Shown: positions 1 through 9,498 of the stretch, in pieces
How the letters are laid out: every line of letters begins with the position of its first letter
Numbering within the stretch: the first letter of the stretch is position 1
Source of the DNA: Stereocaulon alpinum
Taxonomy: Eukaryota; Ascomycota; Lecanoromycetes; Lecanorales; Stereocaulaceae
Assembly (NCBI GenBank): GCA_018257865.1
Contig: JAEUBA010000001.1
Location: 744,001-808,000 of the forward strand
Direction of reading: 5' to 3'
DNA: 64,000 nt
Notes under the pieces: model-generated
What the model saw: only the letters and a program-made list of their open reading frames with translations
Databases searched by the model: none
Told to the model about the DNA's origin: nothing
Position numbers and translations under genes: made by a program

Positions 1-1445
1 CCTTCCTCAATTCTGGCGATACCTTACATCCCATCCTACCGAGATCGCAGTGTTGGTGCGTAGATGGCGAATCGAAATTGGTGCTCCGGATAAGACCGAA
101 TACTTACTACCGGATCGAGTTGCCTACAAGCACCTTGGAAGAGAACAAGCAGGTGGAAAAGCTGAAGGCTGTCCTAGCTAAGGTGCTGCAGTATGAGGTC
201 ACGCCATGTCCGTTCAAACGAGGCTTCTATATCGAGTTACCAGAACCACCTAAAACGCCTATAATTAAACGACCGTGGAGACCTAGGCCGCGACCCGAGG
301 GTACGTCATATATGTCTGAAGAGCTGGAGGGTATCGACGAGCTTACTTTGGAGGACTCATATCCACCAACCCCAGCAAATGGCGAGACTGAATCGCCTGG
401 GCGATCGCTTGAGCCAGATAATGGGAATCGAAGAAACCAATCAGCTGTTCAATCGGATGATAGTAGTACAGGAAGCACAGAAAATGAACCTGACAGTGAA
501 GCCACGGATGACACAGGCTTTACCTACAAAGACCCGCACGATCAAGTACGCGAAGGCTTCTACGACTTCGAGACTCCGACGCGGCCCAAGGCTCTGCGAA
601 CTGGGGGGCGGACTTTCACCGCACCGCCGCAGCTGACTCTAAAACCTACGGCCCCTTCCAATACTGGAACCACAGCCCTCCCAATGCCCCCGCTTAAGAA
701 GGAGCCATCTAGTCTAGCATCGAGCGTGGATTCATTTCACTCCTTTCACAGCCCAATCTCTCCACTACCGCCCTCACCACCCTTCTCTCATGCTTCACCT
801 TCCCAAGAGCTCGAAGACGGTATCAACGTCTCGCGGACGCGTAGCCATAAACGTGATGTATCTGAAGTAACTGTCAGGGCCGGCTCTCCGGAACTTTGGA
901 CGCTCAGCAGTGGACCTTCCGGTGAGGAAGCTACACACCATTCACCTCCTGCCCTTCCAGACACACCAACTCTCGAGAGTGACGCTGCCTCACTGGATGA
1001 GGATCACTGGTCGGAAGCAATCACCCCATCACCTCCCACAGAACTTCGACATCGTATACGGTCTAGGCGACGTACCCAGTCGCCTCTACCATCAAATTCC
1101 AACCTATACGCACCTTACTCACCGCGAACACACATGTCAGGACATCATCTGACTACTGCCATCTTGCAGAGGACCTGTTCAATACTGCTGGGACCCCCAA
1201 TCCAGCTTGTAGCCCTAATGTTAAGAATTGCCGCGAAGATAGCAAGGGGTGCGTTTCGAGGTACAACATACGGCTACGGCGATCGGGGTCAGAAAATACC
1301 TTGCTCGTGGGATTTCAGTGACGGCAGTGATGAGAACGAAGATTATTGGGAAGAAGACGATTATGGCTTCTCACTTAGTAAAGCGCCATCGGCTAGTAGT
1401 AATGCTGAAGCTAAAGACGGTGGTGGGTCTTGGGAAATCGACTGA
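1..1445 (+). CDS. INP1: Inp1-like inheritance of peroxisomes protein, 5' end outside the window
   Basis: Partial gene: the frame is open from base 3 with no stop, so the start lies upstream; the TTG at 78 is not a start. Stop TGA at 1443-1445, no intron needed. The visible N-terminal part reads like the conserved core of the fungal Inp1 family: a Phe-Leu-Asn-Ser-Gly stretch, then WCVDGESKLVLRI, TYYRIELP, and a block ending TPCPFKRGFYIELPE. The rest (about 350 residues) is a Ser/Pro/Thr-rich acidic tail with low complexity and is probably disordered. Known for the family: Inp1 is a peripheral peroxisomal protein that binds Pex3 and anchors peroxisomes at the cell cortex, keeping some in the mother cell or hypha. 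Family call is from motif recognition; the role in this species is inferred. Confidence 0.8.
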   Translation, partial: FLNSGDTLHPILPRSQCWCVDGESKLVLRIRPNTYYRIELPTSTLEENKQVEKLKAVLAKVLQYEVTPCPFKRGFYIELPEPPKTPIIKRPWRPRPRPEGTSYMSEELEGIDELTLEDSYPPTPANGETESPGRSLEPDNGNRRNQSAVQSDDSSTGSTENEPDSEATDDTGFTYKDPHDQVREGFYDFETPTRPKALRTGGRTFTAPPQLTLKPTAPSNTGTTALPMPPLKKEPSSLASSVDSFHSFHSPISPLPPSPPFSHASPSQELEDGINVSRTRSHKRDVSEVTVRAGSPELWTLSSGPSGEEATHHSPPALPDTPTLESDAASLDEDHWSEAITPSPPTELRHRIRSRRRTQSPLPSNSNLYAPYSPRTHMSGHHLTTAILQRTCSILLGPPIQLVALMLRIAAKIARGAFRGTTYGYGDRGQKIPCSWDFSDGSDENEDYWEEDDYGFSLSKAPSASSNAEAKDGGGSWEID

Positions 1446-3563
1446 TGATGGTATATCCGTAGCATCTTTTCCTCATGTGGATAAATATTGCATGGCGCTT
1501 GGGTATTTGATGGATAGGTAGTTAGGTTTAGGATATATGGTGGTGGGCAAAGGAGGATTCGTGATGATACCATGAGCGGTCTTGATTATATACCGATCTA
1601 CTCTAGGGGTTTTGGGAGTTTTTATATATTGGTTTCTTCTCTGTACTTTTACTACAACACAGCACCATGGTATCCATAATGATTGTCAATATTTCGAGCA
1701 ACAAAAGTCTGTTGAGAGTAACTATTTAGCTCGCGACTATGACGAGTTGACACTTCTGCTGGTAATGCTGACATTGTCCACAATTTTGTCTATGACTCGG
1801 ACAGCATCCAAAGCCCCGTTTTCGAAGAAACAGATCACAATTAAGCATCAACTTGATAATCCCTTACCACACCTTCCCAACCTTTCAAGCTCTTAGACGC
1901 AACATTAAGCAGCAAACCACCAACCCATGCTCCGGATCTCAAAGAAAACATCCATTCACTACTCTAATCCTTTCACAAACCCGTCCAACTTCTCGATATA
2001 GCTCTGGGGCTCTGCATTTTTACTTCTGGCCTGCGAGCAAGAAGACACCATGGCCTATGCGGCTGACTGTCCCTCTTCGCACATAGAATCTGAGAACTGG
2101 TTACCGACCCTACATATTTCCAAAGTGTCTTCCGTCTCAAACGTCGTCTTGGGTCTTGCATGTCAATTTCAGTCGGACACGAAGAGCAGGAGAGTGACGG
2201 CTATAATCAGGCAGTTCAATCTCCAAATCCGTTTCTACACCACAGTAAAATTCTCTTCTTCAACGACTCGGGCAGAGTTTCCCGTGATAAGCTACGTACC
2301 GTATCGAGCGCGTTCAGGAAATAAAAGGGGTAGATGGATGTGAGTGTTGATGAAGGGATGGGAGTGGGGGGAAATGTGATGTGCAGGTTGAAGGATTTTT
2401 TGTAAGTATGTCATGTGTGCTTGGGAACTCATTTTGAGTTTGTTGGAGCTACGGTGGAGAGGTTAGAAGTCGTGAGTGATTGCTGTTAGAGGTGTGCAGC
2501 TTAGGGATTCGAAGTGGGATGAGATGTGAGTAGAGCAGATGACCTCTTGGGGCAGTAAGGTTGGGCGAGTTTGGAGATATGGAGTTTGATCGTATGAGAG
2601 TGCTGGGAGAGCGATATTTGGCAAATGTTGGGCTGCAAAGCCATTTGATGGGGGGGTTTTCCGAAGAGGAGAAGGGTAAGCACGATGTCGGACAGTGTAC
2701 TTTGCTCTCAAATTGGGGTTTTGCTTTTGGCTTCGTTCGTTGCAGCCAAGACGTTTCCTGATTGAATAGCTGTTGAGCCACAATACTGCCAGAGACATTT
2801 CGACGAGTGCCTCAATGTATCCGGAACTCTCTATAATCCAAGCAAGAATCCTTGCACCAGTAGAAGAAGATACTCGCCCCTTTACAATGAGGACACCGAA
2901 TGCTTTAGTGCCTAAAACATTCGCCAGATCGGATTACGCATGACGAGTATTTGAATCCAACCCTTTACTTCGAATTGAGAACTGTCTCCTTGCCCTGATG
3001 GGAGCCATCCTCGGACACTTTGCGAAAGAGTCGCTTGGGAGCAAGGCAGCATCATTCGTCAGGTCTTGCAATGGCATCTACTTCTCCATTCGACGATCAT
3101 GTGAAGACCGTGTACTCTGTGAAAAGAGAAAGAGGTTCCCAAGGCCACAGATCGATGGAGATTGTAGTAGGATCAAGCAACCCTTCTAGCAGAGCGAGGC
3201 GTGGAAATGGACATTGCTGACAACGTTCGTAGCTTGCATGCTTGTGTTTGATTGTGAGCTGAGGCTTGGTCGGGTCACCAGGCACAACTGCTGTCAAGTG
3301 ACGCAGAGACCGTTAAGGATGATAGTTCAATTCAATTTTCAGATGGGTCTTGAGTAAGTGGTCAGCGTTGTCGGTGACTCCTTGGCCAGAGCGAGAGAAG
3401 TGATCGCCTGGCATCACGAACGAAGCGCTATGCTCGTCCAGACGACCTCGAGCTAGCCTCCCAGATGTTTGAGTCCATGCCAAGTAGAAAGCATCTAGTT
3501 TAGCCTCTGCTTCTATGGTCCTTGGACTCCTCTTAGCCTGAATATGACCCTGCCTAAATTGGT
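1446..3563. other. Intergenic stretch, no supportable gene
   Basis: About 2.1 kb between INP1 and the pseudogene. Short open frames exist on both strands but none has a recognisable domain, a credible exon chain or protein-like composition. I see nothing further here. Confidence 0.5.
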
Positions 3564-4538
3564 CTAGTCGGTCCTTTCGATATCTTCTCCTCGTCTCACG
3601 CAGTCGAGAGCTGCGATCTTCGCTCCATCCTCTGCTAGTAGCCGAGATCGTAGACGTTCGGCACAGTCTCGTTTCTCTCGCACAGTCATATCATATTGCT
3701 CCTCCTCCGCGTCGTAGACTTCTGCAGTGCGTTCGTTGATGACAACAGTTGCCTTCTCAATGGACAACGACTGGAAACGTAGTAGTCCTTGTTTCCACTA
3801 TTTTCCAGTGAGATCATTGGAATGTTCTCTGAAGCGAAAGTACGCCTCAAGTACAGGGACTTTAAAGTTAATAGAGACGAGCAATGTCGTTAGGCCTGGC
3901 AGGTACGGAAAAGTCTCCTGGTCGTCGGAAAGCCAGTCTTGGTCTTCAGGTCCTCCAAACCTGGCCGATGAAGCATGAACCTCGCGGAGCATTTCTCGTT
4001 GATAAGAAGTGAGGCTGTTACAGAATTTCACGAATGCCCTACTATTACGGAAAGCGAATATGGTCGATTTGTACAGCGTTTCAGTAGCTTCCAGATACAT
4101 CTGACGGCACACTCGAAGCAGCGTGAGACTAACGGTAGGTCGTCGATCCTTGGCCCTGCGGGTATAGCGGTCGATAGACTCCTAGCAAGATTGGTGGTTA
4201 TCCACATGGTCTTCTTCGAACATCTTGTACAACGGCGCTCCACTGGCCTGGAAAGGGTTATGATCATGTTTCTGAGATTCACGATAGTATTCATCGTCTG
4301 AAACTCGGGCGAAACAAGCGTGGCAACTAAGGCCCTTTTTCGGCACCGAGCCCTTGTAATACCGCCACTCTTCGATCTTAGTATCAAATTGCATAGGTCT
4401 ATAATATTCCACATGGATCGTGTGCCCAATAACCTCTTGCTAGATTATATGCCTTATCTCTCTAGGTAGACGCAACAGTAGAGAGCTTTCGGCATTGAGC
4501 TCCATCTGCTCGACGGCGGTGTTGATTGTAGGCGCCAT
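3564..4538 (-). pseudogene. DUF7730/F-box-like fungal protein, broken by in-frame TAG stops
   Basis: Reading the minus strand from the ATG at 4538-4536 gives one continuous frame down to 3564, interrupted by three TAG codons, with no frameshift. The first segment contains LLLRLPREIRHII, the hallmark start of fungal F-box-like/DUF7730 proteins, and is cut by TAG right after it. The middle segment has a C-x2-C motif and ends at a second TAG. The third holds LLRVCRQMYLEATETLYKS, the conserved 'leading-residue' block of the family, and ends at a third TAG (about 3795-3797); the same frame goes on with a charged tail. Each stop is one C:G to T:A change away from Trp or Gln. Family function is unknown. 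An alternative is a gene with introns hiding the stops, but no splice sites fit. Confidence 0.75.
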
Positions 4539-4919
4539 GTGGTTGGAGGAGCATCTTCTCTTTCGTGCTTCTCTCGATGCTGCTAATTGTTGTGGTAGCT
4601 CCCGTTTCCCCATGGTGGCGGTAATGAACCTTCAAAGCTTTGGCGGGTACGTAAAATCGAATGGGGGGCAGAGAAATAGGTAGTATCGAGTGAGGACTCA
4701 GGAGGAGACCAATCATTCTTTCCGAGCGACGCGTTCAAGACGCGCTAGGTGCTGTAGTCAATACGCAAAATATTGCACTTACCCCACTCCATACCATACG
4801 GTAGTGTCAAAAGTCAATTGAGATAAGGAACCACCTCCACCACTTGATGATCATGGCAGAGATACTTGCAAACATTCAATTCCCTGGGCTGCTCGAGATC
4901 TCTTCCTACAAAACCGACT
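4539..4919. other. Intergenic, probable promoter region
   Basis: Lies between the start of the minus-strand pseudogene and the start of the plus-strand deacetylase, so it would hold the promoters of both. No distinct element seen. Confidence 0.4.
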
Positions 4920-6239
4920 ATGCTTCCCAAGCGTGAGCCATTTGTCTTGATTGCTGTTGCATCTGCTGAAAACATACAGAGGCTCTTTGCTGCATCTCCG
5001 TTGACATTGATGCTGTCGCTGGATGGCTGGGCTCGTACGGTGGGGAGGATTCTACAAGTGACATCTCAAGAGGTAACATGAATTTGTCAAACGATTCAGT
5101 GCCTTTTGGCTGACTGCTTGTGGGCCTCTTCGCCGGTACCGTCGGCGTTCGCAGACTTCTGAAGCTCTTCGCCAAATATGACATCAAGACCACCTTCTTT
5201 ATTCCCGGACACTCCCTTGAGACGTTTCCGGAAGAATGTGCTATGGTGAGGGATGCTGGACATGAAATGTATGAGCGCCAAGTGCGATTGCAAAGAGACT
5301 TCCCATACTGAAGCGGCACTATTGCAGAGGACTCCATGGCTACTCTCATGAAAATCCTGTGGCCATGACGGTCGAGCAACAACATGCTATCCTGGATAAG
5401 ACATACAAGGATCTCACCAAGTTCTGTGGGAAGCCGCCGAGAGGCAGCGTGGCCCCATGGTGGGAAGCGAGCCAGGAAGGTGCAGAATTGATGCTCAAAT
5501 ATGGGGTGGAATACGGTGAGCCAAATCGTTTCCCCACTCATGGAATGGCGTCTATGGTTCGGAATGTCACTGACGTTAGGCGATCAGATCATAGTCTCTC
5601 CCACCACGACTGCCTCCCTTACTTCCTTCGGACCGGTGACAAGTGGAGTAAAATCGACTACGGCAAACACCCCGAAACTTGGATGAAGCCACTCGAAAAG
5701 GGTCCTAATACCGGCCTTGTCGAGATCCCTGCAAACTGGTATCTCGATGACTTGCCGCCCATGATGTTCATCAAGAAAGCGCCCAACTCGCACGGCTGGG
5801 TTAATCCGAAAGACGTCGAGGATCTCTGGAGGGACCACTTCGATTACTTTTACCGTGAGTACGATGACTTTTGCTATCCCGTGACAATTCATCCGGATGT
5901 TAGCGGACACCCGCATGCCATCTTTATGCTCGAGAGGTGAGTCTAGTTCCCCAGATTCTCTCCTTCTTTTAGCGCTACGAACTAGAATGGTTATAGTGCT
6001 GACCAATTTTCCAGATTGATCGAGTATATCAGCACCAAGCCAGGAGTGAAGTGGGTGACAATGGCCGACATTTGCGATGACTTCAAGAGCAAAAACAAGC
6101 CTGAGAAGGGCGCGATGATGCCTGCAGAACATGGCGCTATTCTCAAAGATCCTAGTAAGTCCATAGCACTTGAAGAAAATCTAACTTGAAGGAATAGCTG
6201 ACCATGTGACTTGTAGATCTTCAACTCCAATTGGCCTGA
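4920..6239 (+). CDS. Polysaccharide deacetylase (NodB fold), seven exons, one abnormal acceptor
   Basis: Exons that keep frame: 4920-4932, 4980-5072, 5124-5268, 5328-5515, 5588-5936, 6015-6154, 6217-6239, giving 316 residues; the last intron could instead end at 6197, with a stop at 6242-6244. Motifs: SVDIDAVAGWLGSYGGEDS at the start (catalytic Asp pair), TTFFIPGHS, GLHGYSHENP (metal-binding His), APWWE, YDHSLSHHDC, LVEIPANWYLDDLPPMMFI and TIHPDVSG. This pattern fits the HP0310/PuuE-like peptidoglycan or purine-ring amidohydrolase branch of polysaccharide deacetylases (PF01522); the fungal substrate is not known. No signal peptide, so probably cytosolic. Odd: the third exon needs an acceptor at 5122-5123 that reads GG, not AG; the nearest upstream AG gives a stop. 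The gene may be a fresh pseudogene or carry a sequence error. Confidence 0.75.
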
Positions 6240-6405
6240 TGTAGATGGCGGAGAAAAGGGTAGCTACTAAGTCGAATGATGAGGACCCATGTCAATTGCT
6301 CTCGGTTCGGCCATCCAGGGGGTAAATAGTGAACGCGTATATATTGATCATACTTTGGATCGCTCTATAGCTTTAGCCATAAACCTCTACATCATCATAC
6401 ATATA

Positions 6406-8169
6406 TCAGTAGTGACCTAGGTCTCCTTTCTCCGCAATCGTCTTCTGACATTCAGCTAATATAGCTGCTTGACGTCCAACATCGGCAAGTCGACCGATGA
6501 CCTCTTTATTACCGTCCACGAAGCCATACAAAGCATACGGAATTTCCACGTCCTTGCAAAACTCCTGGACAAGCTTCTGCGTCCGTCGTAGATTATGTCG
6601 TGGCAATCGAGGAAATAAATGGTGTATTGCCTGGAATTGCAACCCCCCGTGGAAAAAGTCGAGCCACTCCGGGCAGTCAACGTCCATAGTCGTTCGAAGC
6701 ATCTTTTGAGGAAAAGATTCGTTGACCCCGAGGTCCGCTGTGCTCATGGCGAAGTGACTCAAGGTGATCTGTGCGTGTAGTATTGCTGTGACCATGTGGC
6801 TAATCATGACGAATGCCCAACGAGAAGCGGCTGTAGGGATTGATCTGTAGACAACTTGGTAACCGAACCAGTACCAGAAGAAGACCTGTCCTGTAATTTC
6901 CAGCCAGCGATGCCACCATGCAGGACCTTTCTTGGGGCCCTGACCTAGTATCAGGTATTCCCAGCTCAAACGATATAGATTGAATCGGCCGAAGAGAAGT
7001 ATAGGGTAGTAGAGGTAGTGCTGATATCGAATAACCCATTTGGCAAAAGGGTCGTATTTCATGATGCGGTCGTAATACGTACTTCTCAAAGAGTCGAAAA
7101 AGCGGTGCGAAATGGCGAAAAAGGGCATATGCTCAATATCTGGGTCGTGTTCTGGGGAATTGGTGACGATGTGGTGAACATTATGATTTCGCTTCCACCA
7201 TCCCAGGCTCAGTCCGCCTATGAAATCTGCAATAATTATTCCGACAACCGTGTCAATCATAAAACTGTGAGTTATGCCCATATGCCCTGCATCATGGACA
7301 GTAAAGACTAGCTGGTGCCAGCACATTCCGAGGAAGAGCCCACTCATTGCATACCAACCGTAGTGTAGGAGTACGACGAACATGCCGAAAAGGAAGATGT
7401 ATCGGCAGGTCTCGATGAAGTAGGCAGTGTAGTTGCATTGGAATAGACCCTCGGCTTGAAGTTTTTCATGAAGCACGCGGTACTTTCGTACGATGTCGTC
7501 CTGCGTCAGAGGATCCAAAGCCGGGTATTTCACCAAGTCGAGGTCAATCTCCTCCTGTGTGCGGGCATCCAACAGAGAAAGCTTGCTTTCAAACTCGACT
7601 GCTGGCGATTCGATTGAGGAAAGGGAGGATATTGATGAGGATGTATGGAGGGCGGGAATCCGCCGTCGGTTTCTGAAATCACTCGACTCCTCAATGGCAT
7701 CAAACAACGGAGACGCAGAAAGAGAGCTGCTACCACTGGAAGAGGTCTCCTCACATTCTCCGTCACAGAGCCCCTCCGCGTCTCGAGAGTATCTTTTGAA
7801 CTGGCCGCCCTGGATGGGAGGGAGAAAATTTCTCCACCTCCCCTTAATTCTTCCTATTTGGAACTTCAACATGTGCTGGCGGGCCTCTAACGAGTGTAGT
7901 CTGTTAATCGGACGCAATTCAGTCAGGGTCTCATTTTTTTGATCGAACAGGGACTCATACGCGGCCACTTCATCTGTAGCATCTCGCCCGACCATGTGCA
8001 TGATTGCCTTGTCTCCTCCAGGGTGATAACGTAGCCATGCATCTGCCTTGATTACTTTTCCATCCACTATGACTATGGTGCGTCCATCTGCTATCATCGC
8101 CTCGACCTGGCTCCGCGTGAGGATTGCGTCTTTTCGAGACATAGAATCATAGTGGCTGATCAGAACCAT
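6406..8169 (-). CDS. Sphingolipid delta-8 desaturase, cytochrome b5 fusion
   Basis: 587 residues, no intron. N-terminal cytochrome b5 domain with the haem motif HPGG at residues 49-52; a Ser-rich insert at about 120-200; then a membrane fatty-acyl desaturase domain with His boxes HDAGH (292-296), HNVHH (329-333) and QAIHH (513-517) and several hydrophobic segments. The b5 fusion, the Gln at the start of the third His box and the size match fungal delta-8-(E)-sphingolipid desaturases, which add the second double bond to the sphingoid base of glucosylceramides in the ER. A front-end fatty-acid desaturase is the alternative, but the neighbourhood of the b5 motif is typical of the sphingolipid group. 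A second Met at residue 10 is an equally good start. Confidence 0.85.
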   Translation of the reverse strand: MVLISHYDSMSRKDAILTRSQVEAMIADGRTIVIVDGKVIKADAWLRYHPGGDKAIMHMVGRDATDEVAAYESLFDQKNETLTELRPINRLHSLEARQHMLKFQIGRIKGRWRNFLPPIQGGQFKRYSRDAEGLCDGECEETSSSGSSSLSASPLFDAIEESSDFRNRRRIPALHTSSSISSLSSIESPAVEFESKLSLLDARTQEEIDLDLVKYPALDPLTQDDIVRKYRVLHEKLQAEGLFQCNYTAYFIETCRYIFLFGMFVVLLHYGWYAMSGLFLGMCWHQLVFTVHDAGHMGITHSFMIDTVVGIIIADFIGGLSLGWWKRNHNVHHIVTNSPEHDPDIEHMPFFAISHRFFDSLRSTYYDRIMKYDPFAKWVIRYQHYLYYPILLFGRFNLYRLSWEYLILGQGPKKGPAWWHRWLEITGQVFFWYWFGYQVVYRSIPTAASRWAFVMISHMVTAILHAQITLSHFAMSTADLGVNESFPQKMLRTTMDVDCPEWLDFFHGGLQFQAIHHLFPRLPRHNLRRTQKLVQEFCKDVEIPYALYGFVDGNKEVIGRLADVGRQAAILAECQKTIAEKGDLGHY

Positions 8170-9498
8170 ACTGGATTAGGTTAATTTATTCACGAAGATA
8201 GCTGACATAGTATACAAACATAGGAGAAACTGTCAGAGATTCGATTAGGTGTCCATTGACCTCGTTCGATACCGTTGAAGATTGCTGGGAGTTGTAGTTG
8301 AGATTTCTGGTGTGGGGATGCTTTGAAGTTAGGTTCTGGACCCTTGGCGCCGATCATTCAGAGCTACAACGACCTCAAACGACTAAACCCATCCTTTCAA
8401 CCTGCTCTGCTTCACATACGAACTTTTATGGCCAACTCATCTTGATCGGTTCCTAGAAATGGAAAGATACTCGGTGCTTTGGGCACCAAGTTTTCGTCAC
8501 ATTGTTAAGTCTAGGCGGGAAGCGGCGTCTAAAGCTCCAACAATGACCCAGAGCACTGCGAACCCAAAAGCCTACAACTCTTGGCATGCAGAAATGACAT
8601 CTCAGGGCATGCCGAGCTTGAACATGGTCGGCTGACGGCACGGATCCCACTCTCACAACCCTCTGTGTGCAGGTGGATTACTTCATGTGATAAAGCGTGC
8701 CGCATCAGGCTGGCCTGCGAGCCTGCCCCTCGCCGCCCTCGCGTTTTGGCTGCTGTCACAACTACTCTTGATTGCTCTCTCCCTATCAGTGTAAATATAT
8801 CTCTGTATCCTGCTATCTTTATAATCTTCATAATATTTCTATCCTTACAAGTCAGTAACCCCCTTAAAAGCTGGGCCGTAAATGATAAGTAAGTTATCTA
8901 ATGATGAGAATCATCCTGCTTTCTATGAGAGAAGCTCAAAGAGCAGTCAGTGAATTCTAGTGTTTCTTACTTTGAAGATATTTTGTATTTCATTGTTTCG
9001 AGAGCTCCACCGCCTCAGCATTGATTTTCGTGCATGATAGGGTTCATTCCCTTCGATCATATATTCATTTAGTTTCGCACAGTGATAGCTATATACGCTA
9101 TTGTATCCGGAGTGGTAATCCAATGATGGCAGGCTCCTGCTCAAATAACACGGCTCCTTAATGAGATGATGATATGTAGTCAGTAAAGCATAAGCTAACA
9201 GTATTAGTCATGCGTTCATAGCACTACTTGTACTTCACTACGGCCGCATTTAGTACGAGATCTGATATCATAAGCACACTAATCCACTGGTTTCTTACAG
9301 GTCCACCAAATCATTGCAATACTTATACTTCTTCGCCCTGATCCATGACACCCTAGTGTATGGGGCTGGGGACCGAGTCAGCTGTATATGAAGATAAGCA
9401 TCACAGGAGATCCGTCACCATTGCCGTCGAAATACAAATTTTGTCGTTATACATAAAGATAGCTGGCTAATATCTCAACGCTCCACTTGCATGCCCAC
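8170..9498. other. Intergenic, desaturase upstream region
   Basis: 1.3 kb holding the desaturase 5' region (minus strand) and the 3' flank of the Ser-rich protein gene. Only short, compositionally random open frames; nothing recognised. Confidence 0.5.

Noticed and set aside
8581..8892. 103-codon plus-strand frame upstream of the desaturase
   Set aside because: No recognisable content and overlapped by similar frames on the other strand.
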